A stretch of DNA of 22,370 bases. Origin: Candidatus Gallibacteroides avistercoris. Lineage in GTDB: Bacteria > Bacteroidota > Bacteroidia > Bacteroidales > CHK158-818. The first letter of the stretch is position 1. Every line of letters starts with the position of its first letter. The position numbers and the translations under genes are program-made. The stretch lies in NCBI GenBank assembly GCA_018714665.1, contig DVNA01000046.1:1-22370 (forward strand), read 5' to 3'. The notes beneath the pieces are model-generated. The model saw only the letters and a program-made list of their open reading frames with translations. It had not been told where the DNA came from and ran no database searches. This document shows, piece after piece, positions 7,186 through 14,431 of this stretch.

Positions 7186-7228
7186 ACAACCGCTCTTGAA
7201 CCACAACTTGTTCAAGAGCGGTTGTTTT
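7186..7228. terminator. Terminator between convergent fcl and dgt
   Basis: A perfect 16-bp inverted repeat (7186-7201 with 7210-7225, core CCGCTCTTGAAC) surrounds an 8-nt loop and is followed on the + strand by TTTT within GTTTTG. It lies 20 nt after the fcl stop and 25 nt before the dgt stop on the other strand, so it could serve both. The U-tract is clear only for the rightward transcript. Confidence 0.8.
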
Positions 7229-7253
7229 GCCCTATCTGCTGTCGTTCAGTGTT

Positions 7254-8585
7254 TTATAACGAAGGCAGGCTCATTCCGTTTATTTTACGGTAGAGGTCCA
7301 GCGCATAGACGTCGGTCATGCCCGAGATGTAATCCAATACCGCCTGTATCCGTTCAAAGTCTGTTTCGGCCCGGGTTTGGTATTGTTCGGGTACTTTGTT
7401 GAGCAATAGTTTGGAATAGGCCTTCTCGGGGTAGAGGACGGCGTGAGTCAGCTTGTCGAGCAGTACCGATATGATGCGGTTCCCGGCCAGCTCAATGTCC
7501 AGAACATCGCCCGATTTGTAGATGTATTTGTATGCCGTGTCGGTACAGGCCTGGTATGCTTCACGGGGTATCTGGCTGATATGGTTGATGATAGGCCCCT
7601 CGAATTTTCCCTGTAAAAAAGACTCTTCGTTATTGATAAATACTTGCGAACATTCGTACACCAGCAACCCGATGACACAAGAGCGCAGGTAGGCAATCTG
7701 CTCGTTGATATCGGTAACCATCGTCATCACCTCTTTCATGTGTTGTTGCCGCTCTTCGTTGAAAAATCCCAACAAGAGCTCTTTGGTTTTTTCGGTGGTC
7801 AGGATTTTCAATTTGTGGGCATCCTCGATGTCCATAATCTGGTAGCAGATGTCGTCGGCAGCCTCCACCAGATAGACCAGCGGATGCCGGCAATAACGCA
7901 CGTCGCGGTCGTTTTTGCGGATCATGCCCAATTCGTCGGCAATGCGGATGAAGTCTTCTTTCTCGGAGGTAAAAAATCCGAATTTACTTTTCTCCTGGGC
8001 CAATGACGATGCGTAAGGATACTTGACGATAGAGGCCAGCGTGGAGTAGGTCATGGCAAACCCTCCCTTGCGTCGGCCGTTAAACCGGTGAGTCAGCAGG
8101 CGGAAGGCGTTGGCGTTTCCTTCAAAATGGGTTAGGTCGAACCACTGTTGCGGATTGGAGAATCGGCTCTTCAACTCTTGTCCGTTTCCTTCCGAGAAGT
8201 AGGTGGCAATGGCCTTCTCTCCCGAATGTCCAAAAGGGGGATTCCCCAAATCGTGCGCCAGGCAGGCTGCGGCAACGATAGACCCTATCTCCTGTATGCG
8301 GGCATAGCAGGGAGCATCTTTGTATTTCTCGGATAATCCGTTGGCGGCGTTGTTCCCCAACGATCTCCCTACGCAGGATACCTCCAAACTGTGGGTAAGC
8401 CGGTTGTGGACGAAGATACTTCCCGGTAGCGGAAAAACCTGTGTCTTGTTTTGCAGTCGGCGGAAAGGTGCCGAAAAGATCAACCGGTCATAATCGCGTT
8501 GGAATTCGGTACGGGCGTGCTTGCGTTCGTCGTGAAATTGTTCCTGCCCGAATCGTTTGGCCGATAGTAATTTGTCCCAGCTCAT
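7254..8585 (-). CDS. dgt: Deoxyguanosinetriphosphate triphosphohydrolase (dGTPase, HD superfamily)
   Basis: dGTPases of the HD superfamily cleave dGTP (or other dNTPs) to the nucleoside and tripolyphosphate, controlling the dNTP pool. From ATG 8585 the protein is 443 residues, with TEFQRDYDRLIFSAPFRRLQ (26-45), the metal-binding H65 (HNRLTHSLEV), the H111-D112 doublet in CLAHDLGNPPFGHSGE, and a downstream aspartate in EAADDICYQIMD (241-252). An upstream ATG at 8645 adds 20 residues. I prefer 8585 because MSWDKLLSAKRFG lines up with where relatives start, but 8645 is also compatible with the promoter at 8667-8674. It diverges from dut, which also controls dNTPs, across a short shared control region. 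Confidence 0.92.
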   Translation of the reverse strand: MSWDKLLSAKRFGQEQFHDERKHARTEFQRDYDRLIFSAPFRRLQNKTQVFPLPGSIFVHNRLTHSLEVSCVGRSLGNNAANGLSEKYKDAPCYARIQEIGSIVAAACLAHDLGNPPFGHSGEKAIATYFSEGNGQELKSRFSNPQQWFDLTHFEGNANAFRLLTHRFNGRRKGGFAMTYSTLASIVKYPYASSLAQEKSKFGFFTSEKEDFIRIADELGMIRKNDRDVRYCRHPLVYLVEAADDICYQIMDIEDAHKLKILTTEKTKELLLGFFNEERQQHMKEVMTMVTDINEQIAYLRSCVIGLLVYECSQVFINNEESFLQGKFEGPIINHISQIPREAYQACTDTAYKYIYKSGDVLDIELAGNRIISVLLDKLTHAVLYPEKAYSKLLLNKVPEQYQTRAETDFERIQAVLDYISGMTDVYALDLYRKINGMSLPSL

Positions 8586-8666
8586 ACAGGCGTGCGTACG
8601 GATTTCCTCGTTTTGCTCTCCGTGATGTAGTGCGATGTTCTCCATACAAATCTGATACTAACGGTG

Positions 8667-8674
8667 CAAAAGTA
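8667..8674 (-). promoter_or_regulatory. dgt promoter -7 box
   Basis: TACTTTTG on the minus strand matches TAnnTTTG. The upstream box is weak: TTTC lies about 21 nt upstream, inside the left arm of the dyad at 8688-8733. Transcription would begin near 8660, which suits either dgt start codon. Confidence 0.5.
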
Positions 8675-8687
8675 CGAAGAAACGTTT

Positions 8688-8733
8688 AAAAATAGCGAAA
8701 TAGAACTGATTTTTGCGTGATTTCGTTATTTTT
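8688..8733. promoter_or_regulatory. Dyad between divergent dgt and dut promoters
   Basis: The arms AAAAATAGCGAAAT (8688-8701) and ATTTCGTTATTTTT (8720-8733) are complementary at 13 of 14 positions and are separated by 18 nt. The right arm overlaps the dut -7 box; the left arm covers the upstream box expected for dgt. The position suggests an operator or shared regulatory site, though AT-richness makes chance symmetry easier. Confidence 0.4.
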
Positions 8734-8734
8734 G
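8727..8734 (+). promoter_or_regulatory. dut promoter -7 box
   Basis: TATTTTTG matches TAnnTTTG and lies 62 bp upstream of the dut ATG. An ACTG 18 nt upstream is the closest candidate for the upstream box, so the match is partial. Confidence 0.45.
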
Positions 8735-8796
8735 CATAGGATTTAAAACGGTTGTAACACGGTATGTGTTTGCCGCCGTTCATACAAGAATAAGTT

Positions 8797-9240
8797 ATGG
8801 AACAACAAGTCGTAAAAATCATAAACCGCTCCAAACATCCGCTACCCTCGTACAGTACGTTGTTGTCGGCAGGAATGGATATCCGGGCCAATCTGGAAGA
8901 GCCTATTGTGTTGAAACCGTTGCAACGGGTATTGGTTCCTACCGGTCTGTATATGGGGTTACCGGCAGGCTTTGAAGCCCAAATCCGGCCTCGTAGCGGG
9001 TTGGCCCTGAAACAGGGTATTACGGTGCTGAACAGTCCAGGGACGATCGATGCCGATTATCGCGGAGAGATCGGGGTTATACTGGTCAACCTGTCTGACA
9101 AGGAATTTGTCATCAACGACGGAGAACGGATTTGCCAGATGGTAGTGGCCCGCCATTGCCGGGTAGAGTGGGCCGAAGTGGAAATGCTGGACGATACCGA
9201 ACGGGGTGCCGGTGGATTCGGACATACGGGCGTTCAGTAG
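8797..9240 (+). CDS. dut: dUTP diphosphatase (dUTPase)
   Basis: Dut hydrolyses dUTP to dUMP and pyrophosphate, keeping uracil out of DNA and supplying the thymidylate precursor. The 147-residue protein contains all five motifs of the homotrimeric family in order: SAGMDIRA (24-31), RPRSGLALK (64-72), GTIDADYRGEIGVIL (82-96), GERICQMV (109-116) and the C-terminal glycine-rich arm RGAGGFGHTG (136-145). It is full length. It diverges from dgt and is first in a rightward unit with a TPR protein 28 nt downstream, a DUF4292 lipoprotein and an EnvC-like protein. This order appears to be common in Bacteroidales, probably transcriptional convenience rather than a shared pathway. Confidence 0.97.
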   Translation: MEQQVVKIINRSKHPLPSYSTLLSAGMDIRANLEEPIVLKPLQRVLVPTGLYMGLPAGFEAQIRPRSGLALKQGITVLNSPGTIDADYRGEIGVILVNLSDKEFVINDGERICQMVVARHCRVEWAEVEMLDDTERGAGGFGHTGVQ

Positions 9241-9268
9241 CGTTGTAATGGCTTTCTAAAATAAAGAT

Positions 9269-10999
9269 ATGCGAATCGTAAAAATATATATGCTATTGGG
9301 CATCCTCTTGTGGATGGGTTGGGGTATGGAGGCCTTTGCCAAAGAGGAGAAAGGGGTACTGACGGTATCGGATGAACGCAAGGCTGAATACATTTATCTG
9401 GAAGCTGTCCGGTTGAAAAATCAGGAAAAGCTGGATGCCGCATTCGATTTGTGTCAGCAAGCCGTGGCGTTGGACTCTACCCATACGGCAGCCTTGTATG
9501 ACCTGGCCTCTTTTTATGCCGGTTTGAACATGGGTGAGGCAGCCTGCCAATGTTTGGAAAAAGCCGCGTCGGTAGAACCGGAGAACTATTGGTATAACTC
9601 TTCTCTGGCCATGCTCTCCCTGAATATGGGTAGAACCCAGGAGGCGATTGATATTTATCGACGGCTCATTCCGTTGAATCCCGACAAACCGGAACTCTCC
9701 TTCGTTTTGGCCGATATTTATGTACAAAATGGCCATCTGGATAGTGCGTTGGTTTGTTACGACCAGCTGGAAAAGGCTTTGGGTGTCATGGAAATCATTA
9801 CGATGCAAAAGTTCAAGGTGCATCAGATGATGAATGACGATCAGGCTGCGTTTGCCGAGATAGAGAAATTGATAGCGGCCTATCCCTCGCAGGTACGCTA
9901 TTTGATTATGTTGGCCGATACCTATTCGGGGGCCGGACGTTACGACGAAGCCAAGGCCGCTTACGACCGGGCGGCTGCCCTCGACCCTGACAACGGTTAC
10001 CTGTACGCCTCACGTGCCGGTTTTTATGAAAAGATAAACGATAAGGAAGCCGCACAGGAACAGGTGCGTTTGGCACTTGTGAACAAGAATATAGACGTGG
10101 ATACCAAGTTGGCGTTGTTCAAAGATTACATCGGCCGGTCGTTGCGGGAGAACGCTCCGATGGGGTATGCCGATACCTTGTTTGCCGCCGTGCTCGAACA
10201 GCATCCGCAGGAGGTGGAATTCCACAAGTTGTATGCAGACCTGTTGCAGGTGCAGAAACGGAAAAAAGAGGCATGTGAACAACTGGAAATCGTGGTGGGG
10301 TTGGCACCTTCCGAAGAGAACTATTGGTTGCAATATGTAGCCTTGAATTTGAGCGACAGCAGTTTCCAGGAGGCCATAAAGGTAGCGGACCGTGCCATCA
10401 AATATTTACCCGAGGCCCCGATGCTCTACCTTTACAAGAGTGTGGCCTATTCACAGCTGTCGCAGTTCGACAAGGCAACCGCTTCGATTATGACGGGTAT
10501 CGAAAAGACAGACCCCGAAGAGGTAGAGATGCTCTCCGATTTGTATGGGCAGTTGGGCGATATGTATCACCAAATGGGAGACAACGAGAAAGCCTACGAA
10601 GCCTATGAAACGGCGTTGAAACATTTTGATGCCAATGTTTCGGTACTGAATAATTACAGCTATTTCCTCTCGCTCGAAAAACGCGATTTGGACAAAGCCG
10701 AGGAGATGATTTTGCGGGCCGTGAAAATGGACCCCAAAAACAGCACCTATTTGGATACCTATGGTTGGGTACTGTTTCAAAAGGGAGAATATGTGATAGC
10801 TCTCGTATATTTGCAGAATGCCGTGGATAACGGAGCAGATAAGAATCCCGAAGTATTGGAGCATTTGGGCGACGCGTTGTTTAAGACGGACGAAAAGGAG
10901 GAGGCCGTAAAGATGTGGCAAAAGGCCGCCTTGTACGGCGAACCGTCGGAAACCTTGAAGAAAAAGATAGAAACGAAACAATATATCGAGGATAAATGA
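9269..10999 (+). CDS. Secreted tetratricopeptide repeat protein
   Basis: A 576-residue protein with an N-terminal signal peptide (hydrophobic core IYMLLGILLWMGWGM, likely cleavage after EAFA near residue 24) and then almost entirely TPR repeats. Typical helices are seen as AALYDLASFYAGLNMGEAA, PELSFVLADIYVQNGHLDSA, GYLYASRAGFYEKINDKEAA and STYLDTYGWVLFQKGEYVIA. TPR arrays mediate protein-protein contacts; here the protein should face the periplasm or be surface-associated. It lacks a lipobox cysteine. Its stop overlaps the next start (ATGA), and the following genes encode a lipoprotein and an EnvC-like factor, so a shared envelope assembly role is plausible inference. No catalytic domain was recognised. 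Confidence 0.85.
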   Translation: MRIVKIYMLLGILLWMGWGMEAFAKEEKGVLTVSDERKAEYIYLEAVRLKNQEKLDAAFDLCQQAVALDSTHTAALYDLASFYAGLNMGEAACQCLEKAASVEPENYWYNSSLAMLSLNMGRTQEAIDIYRRLIPLNPDKPELSFVLADIYVQNGHLDSALVCYDQLEKALGVMEIITMQKFKVHQMMNDDQAAFAEIEKLIAAYPSQVRYLIMLADTYSGAGRYDEAKAAYDRAAALDPDNGYLYASRAGFYEKINDKEAAQEQVRLALVNKNIDVDTKLALFKDYIGRSLRENAPMGYADTLFAAVLEQHPQEVEFHKLYADLLQVQKRKKEACEQLEIVVGLAPSEENYWLQYVALNLSDSSFQEAIKVADRAIKYLPEAPMLYLYKSVAYSQLSQFDKATASIMTGIEKTDPEEVEMLSDLYGQLGDMYHQMGDNEKAYEAYETALKHFDANVSVLNNYSYFLSLEKRDLDKAEEMILRAVKMDPKNSTYLDTYGWVLFQKGEYVIALVYLQNAVDNGADKNPEVLEHLGDALFKTDEKEEAVKMWQKAALYGEPSETLKKKIETKQYIEDK

Positions 11000-11832
11000 G
11001 ACGAATAACCGTCATACTCTTGTGTCTGGTAGTGGTAGTAGGCTATTCCTGCAAATCGACTAAATCGTTGCAGACCTCGCAAAAAACGATGGCCTTGGAA
11101 GATCAGGAGCGGTTTGAAGCGTTGTTGGCCAATGTGCCGGAATTCAAAGCCTTCTCGTCGAAAATCAATCTGTCGGTAACTTTGCACGGCAACGATATCA
11201 ATGCACGTGGTACGTTGAAGATGATTCGCGATGAGGCGTTGCAACTCTCGGTGCAGCTGCTCGGATTTGAGATGTTTCGGCTCTATATGACCCCCGACAG
11301 CGTGATGCTGATAGACCGGATCAACAGCCGTTATTTGGCAGAGAAGACCGATAAATACTTGTCGCGGTTACCGTTAGATCTACATTTGGGGATGTTGCAG
11401 GCCTTGTTCCTGAACCAACCTTTCCTCCCTGATAAAAAACAGTTGGGGCCTGATGACGCCAAGCGGTTTTCTTATGAGAACAGCGGCACTTCGCTGTTGA
11501 TGCAGGCCAAAGAAGGTTCTCGGGTAAGTTACGGTTTCTACCTGAACGACGATAATTTGATAGCGAGTACCCGGGTAGAATCGTTGCCCCGGCCCGCAGC
11601 GCTGTCATTGAAATGGGACTATTCGCTTTTTGAACAGGATGCAACAGGGTGGTTCCCCAGACGTTCCCAGGCACTCTTTTGCGATGATTCGGGAGAAACG
11701 GTGCTGCAACTTCAATTGACCTATTCAAAGCCTCAGTGGAATGATACCGGGCTAACAATAACTGCACCCGTCGTATCTTCCAAATACAAACGAATCGATA
11801 CCGATGCCTTGATAAAATCTCTGTTGAAATGA
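10996..11832 (+). CDS. DUF4292 family lipoprotein
   Basis: A 278-residue protein with a lipoprotein signal sequence: basic MRRI, the hydrophobic VILLCLVVVVG, and a candidate acylated cysteine C19 (VGYSCKS). The mature part (FKAFSSKINLSVTLHGN, RGTLKMIRDEALQLSVQLLG, LTPDSV-like MTPDSVMLIDRINSRYLAE) matches the DUF4292 family of Bacteroidota, which has a LolA/LolB-like beta-sheet look and may handle lipid or lipoprotein, though no biochemical role is established to my knowledge. It overlaps both neighbours by ATGA (TPR protein upstream, EnvC-like downstream), a strong sign of co-translation. A membrane-anchored periplasmic location is expected. Confidence 0.85.
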   Translation: MRRITVILLCLVVVVGYSCKSTKSLQTSQKTMALEDQERFEALLANVPEFKAFSSKINLSVTLHGNDINARGTLKMIRDEALQLSVQLLGFEMFRLYMTPDSVMLIDRINSRYLAEKTDKYLSRLPLDLHLGMLQALFLNQPFLPDKKQLGPDDAKRFSYENSGTSLLMQAKEGSRVSYGFYLNDDNLIASTRVESLPRPAALSLKWDYSLFEQDATGWFPRRSQALFCDDSGETVLQLQLTYSKPQWNDTGLTITAPVVSSKYKRIDTDALIKSLLK

Positions 11833-13055
11833 AAATGAAATACGTTACAATCATACTTTTCCTCCTTTTGTCGGCCTTTCCGCTGTTGTCGCAGGACAAC
11901 TCGGTGAACGAATTGCGGCAGAAGCGTAAAGCAGCCCTCGAAGCGATAAATGAAGCGCAGAGCCAGTTGGCCGAAGCTCAAAAAAAATCGAAAAGTTCGT
12001 TGAGTGATTTACAACTGATAACGGCGCAGATACGGGCTCGCCGCGAGGCGATTTCGTTGTTGGATAAAGAGGTAACCCAAATTGAACAGCAGCAGAAAAA
12101 CATCGGGAATGAGATAGCCCAATTGGAGAAGGAGCTGGACAAGAAGCGGGAAAATTATGCAAAAGCCATGCGTAGTATCTATTCAAAACGCTCCGGGTAC
12201 GACAAAATCATATTCATCCTGTCTGCTTCCAGCCTGAACCAAACCTATCGCCGGATGCGCTATTTGAGGGAATATTCATCGTGGCGTAAATTACAGGCAG
12301 AGGAGATTGTCTCCCGCCAGCAGGAGTTGGAACGAAAACGGCAGGAGCTGCAAAAGAGCAAAGAAGAAAAAGAGGCGTTGATTGCCGAGCGGCGTGGAGA
12401 AACGGCCAAGTTGCAGGCTCAGGAAGAGGATCAGAAGACGATTGTCGCTCAGTTGAAAAAAGAGGAAAAGGCTATCCGGGCAGAGTTGCAACAGCGTAAG
12501 AAACAGGCCGATGCCTTGAATCGCCAGATCGAGAAGTTGATAGCCGAAGATACCAAGGAGTCGGTCAAGAAAGCAAATGTGAAGGCCGATACCAAAGGGG
12601 GATATGCCATGACAAAGGTAGAAAAGGAGTTGTCGGATGATTTTGCCAAAAACAAGGGTCGATTGCCGTTCCCGCTTTCGGGCAGCTATTTGATTGTAGG
12701 ACATTTCGGCCCACAACAGCATCCGCAACTGAAATATGTCAAGATAGACAATAAGGGGATCGATATCCAGACCAAACCTGGCACCGATGCCCGGGCCGTA
12801 TTTACCGGAACGGTAACCAAGGTGGTGGTTATCCCCGGCTACTCCACCCACTCAGTCATCGTGCGCCACGGGAACTACCTGACCGTATATTCCAACCTGA
12901 GTTCCGTCTATGTCAAGACCGGCGATGCCGTTTCTACCCGGCAGGCTCTCGGTAAAATTGCGAGCGATGCGTCAGACGGCAACCGTACGGTACTGAATTT
13001 CCAGATATGGAAGGAGACTACCAAGCAGGATCCCGAGCTGTGGTTAGACAAGTGA
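11829..13055 (+). CDS. EnvC-like murein hydrolase activator (degenerate LytM/M23 domain)
   Basis: A 408-residue protein with a signal peptide (IILFLLLSAFPLLSQ), a long coiled coil (about residues 25-250, rich in Q, E, K and R) and a C-terminal LytM/peptidase M23 domain (about 280-405). This is the EnvC arrangement; EnvC activates cell-wall amidases for daughter-cell separation. Active M23 peptidases need H-x3-D and H-x-H zinc ligands. Here the first site reads NKGIDI (near 308-313), with Asn for His, and the second reads LNFQIW (near 389-394), with no histidine. The domain should therefore be catalytically dead, as in E. coli EnvC. It overlaps the DUF4292 gene by ATGA and the 3' end of the convergent M20 gene by 12 bp. 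An ATG two codons in is an alternative start. Confidence 0.88.
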   Translation: MKMKYVTIILFLLLSAFPLLSQDNSVNELRQKRKAALEAINEAQSQLAEAQKKSKSSLSDLQLITAQIRARREAISLLDKEVTQIEQQQKNIGNEIAQLEKELDKKRENYAKAMRSIYSKRSGYDKIIFILSASSLNQTYRRMRYLREYSSWRKLQAEEIVSRQQELERKRQELQKSKEEKEALIAERRGETAKLQAQEEDQKTIVAQLKKEEKAIRAELQQRKKQADALNRQIEKLIAEDTKESVKKANVKADTKGGYAMTKVEKELSDDFAKNKGRLPFPLSGSYLIVGHFGPQQHPQLKYVKIDNKGIDIQTKPGTDARAVFTGTVTKVVVIPGYSTHSVIVRHGNYLTVYSNLSSVYVKTGDAVSTRQALGKIASDASDGNRTVLNFQIWKETTKQDPELWLDK

Positions 13056-14111
13056 TAACCCATCTAACAGTTTTGTGTAAAGGGTGATGGCCTCGCGTAC
13101 CTCATCCAGCAGGATAAATTCGTCGGCCGTATGAGAACGGGCAGAATCGCCCGGCCCTATCTTGACCGAGGGGAACGGCATCAGTGCCTGGTCTGAGAGC
13201 GTCGGCGATCCGAACGGTTGCATCCCGGTTAAGATGCACCGCTGTACGAAAGGGTGATTAACGTCGATGTGGGATGAGTTCAACCGGAACGAACGGGCTT
13301 TGAGTTCGCATTCTGGAACGCTTTGCTGTAATAGGTCGAAAGCCTCTGGGTTGCTGTACAGGTCATTTGTGCGGACATCCATGACAAAGTCGCATCGGTC
13401 CGGAATCACGTTGTGTTGCGTACCTGCCTGAATTTGGGTGATGCTTATCTTGACTGCCCCCAAGAACTCCGATATGCGGGAAAAATGAAACTCTTTTAAT
13501 TTTTCGATGACAGTCAATGCTTTGTAGATAGCATTCTCTCCCTCGTTGCGGGCGGCATGACCGGCTTTTCCCCGTACCGTACCGTCGATGACCAGTAACC
13601 CTTTTTCTGCAATAGCCGGCTGCATCCCGGTCGGTTCGCCCACCAGGGCAAAATCAACAGGAGGCAGGTTGGACAGAAGGCTCTCTATCCCGTTTTTCCC
13701 CGATACCTCCTCTTCGGCCGAAGCGGCAAAAATCAGGTTATAAGGTTGCTCCCGTTGCGTCAGCAAAACAAAAGAGTGCAGCAGGGCCACTACGCTGGCT
13801 CCGGCATCGTTGCTGCCTAACCCGAATAACCGGTTTTCTTCCAGCGACGGAGAAAACGGATCGTGTTGCCAACCCGATACCGGCTTTACCGTGTCGATGT
13901 GAGAGTTCAGCAGGATGGTTGGTTTCTTGTTGCTGTACGGCGTTTGGATGAAGAGGTTGTTCCCTTGTCGGCGGGGGAATAATCCCAATACGTCCTGTAC
14001 ATACCGTTCTATTTCTGTTGCTACATCGCCTTCGTTCCGGCTGAAAGAAGGGATGGAGATCATCTGTTTCAGTAGTTCTATGGCACTGTAAAAAGCTTCG
14101 TCTGCATCCAT
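13044..14111 (-). CDS. argE: M20 metallohydrolase, ArgE-like (N-acyl-ornithine/citrulline deacylase)
   Basis: This 355-residue M20 family zinc hydrolase has the metal ligands in the standard order: H71-x-D73 (NSHIDTV), the bridging D102 (GSNDAGAS), the catalytic glutamates E133-E134 (SAEEEVSG), E159 in GEPTGMQP, and the late histidine in ARSHTADEF. Length and the ArgE/DapE-like architecture fit an arginine-pathway deacylase. In Bacteroides the transcarbamylase uses N-succinylornithine, so the product of this gene may remove succinyl or acetyl from citrulline rather than from ornithine; that is inference. argB lies about 7 kb away. The gene overlaps the EnvC-like gene by 12 bp tail to tail. 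It is preceded by one copy of the promoter repeat. Confidence 0.8.
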   Translation of the reverse strand: MDADEAFYSAIELLKQMISIPSFSRNEGDVATEIERYVQDVLGLFPRRQGNNLFIQTPYSNKKPTILLNSHIDTVKPVSGWQHDPFSPSLEENRLFGLGSNDAGASVVALLHSFVLLTQREQPYNLIFAASAEEEVSGKNGIESLLSNLPPVDFALVGEPTGMQPAIAEKGLLVIDGTVRGKAGHAARNEGENAIYKALTVIEKLKEFHFSRISEFLGAVKISITQIQAGTQHNVIPDRCDFVMDVRTNDLYSNPEAFDLLQQSVPECELKARSFRLNSSHIDVNHPFVQRCILTGMQPFGSPTLSDQALMPFPSVKIGPGDSARSHTADEFILLDEVREAITLYTKLLDGLSLV

Positions 14112-14130
14112 GATTTACGAAATTTGCAAA

Positions 14131-14162
14131 CAAAGATAGTGAAAGGTGAGAGCAGAGACAAA
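14131..14162 (-). promoter_or_regulatory. argE-like gene promoter
   Basis: On the minus strand TTTG (14159-14162), exactly 20 nt, then TATCTTTG (14131-14138) give a textbook Bacteroidota promoter. The transcript would start near 14124, about 13 nt before the ATG. The TTTG box lies in the right arm of repeat copy 3. Confidence 0.7.
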
Positions 14163-14197
14163 CGAAAACGAAGTTTTCAGGTTTGACTCTGCCGAAC
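14139..14197 (-). repeat. Promoter-bearing palindromic repeat, copy 3
   Basis: Read on the minus strand it shares the plan of the two copies before engB: TTCGGC, a core hairpin GAAAAC-TTC-GTTTTC, then TTTGTCTCTGCTCTCACC and CTTTCAC before the -7 box. Here the palindrome is best preserved: GCAGAG pairs with CTCTGC, CAAAC with GTTTG and GAAAAC with GTTTTC, with one mismatch and a 2-nt bulge. The loop and flanks differ from copies 1 and 2 while the pairing is kept. Confidence 0.7.
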
Positions 14198-14272
14198 TTT
14201 TCTATGTTCTACAAATTAAAGAGGATGTTATCGGATGAAAGAGATTGCCTCCGATAAGAGTGGAATAAATAA

Positions 14273-14318
14273 CTTTCCCCGGCATACGGCAGATTTATCT
14301 GCGTATGCCGGGGAAAAG
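14273..14318 (-). terminator. Terminator downstream of the GH3 gene
   Basis: A very stable hairpin: CTTTCCCCGGCATAC (14273-14287) pairs with GTATGCCGGGGAAA and beyond (14303-14318), and GCAGA (14289-14293) with TCTGC (14298-14302), leaving one bulged G and a 4-nt loop. Read leftward it is followed by TTATTTATT. It lies about 115 bp past the GH3 stop. Confidence 0.75.
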
Positions 14319-14341
14319 GGGAACCGGGTATCGATAGGTAT

Positions 14342-14416
14342 TTTGTTCAGTGCTTGCCGTTTTCTTTCGAGAGTATGAATTCCGTTTCAAATCCCGGTAA
14401 AAGTGGAGCGGGAAGT
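14342..14416 (-). pseudogene. Possible C-terminal gene remnant
   Basis: Just after the GH3 stop the minus strand has a 24-codon open stretch ending in TGA, reading KRLPAPLLPGFETEFILSKE then NGKH. The composition is protein-like, and it ends 24 nt before the terminator as a gene's 3' end would. It has no start codon and no recognised homologue. It may be the tail of a deleted gene or chance. Confidence 0.2.
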
Positions 14417-14431
14417 CGTTTTTATGGGAGC

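Larger units (their letters stand above)
14112..14431. other. Intergenic region between the GH3 and ArgE-like genes
   Basis: This 320-bp gap holds, from its right end, a 24-codon open tail that may be a gene remnant (14342-14416), the GH3 terminator (14273-14318), an 8-bp perfect inverted repeat TTATCGGA/TCCGATAA (14228-14257), and the repeat-borne promoter of the ArgE-like gene (14131-14197). No full gene is present. Confidence 0.6.

Noticed and set aside
8586..8645. Twenty-residue N-terminal extension of dGTPase
   Set aside because: It does not resemble relatives, which begin near MSWDKLL; kept only as an alternative because the ATG is usable and close to the promoter.
12600..13055. EnvC-like M23 domain as an active endopeptidase
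   Set aside because: Both zinc-binding sites lack the needed histidines (NKGID and LNFQ), as in non-catalytic activators.
14380..14400. TTTCAAATCCCGG resembling a tRNA T-loop
   Set aside because: No matching T-stem, anticodon arm or acceptor stem could be built around it.
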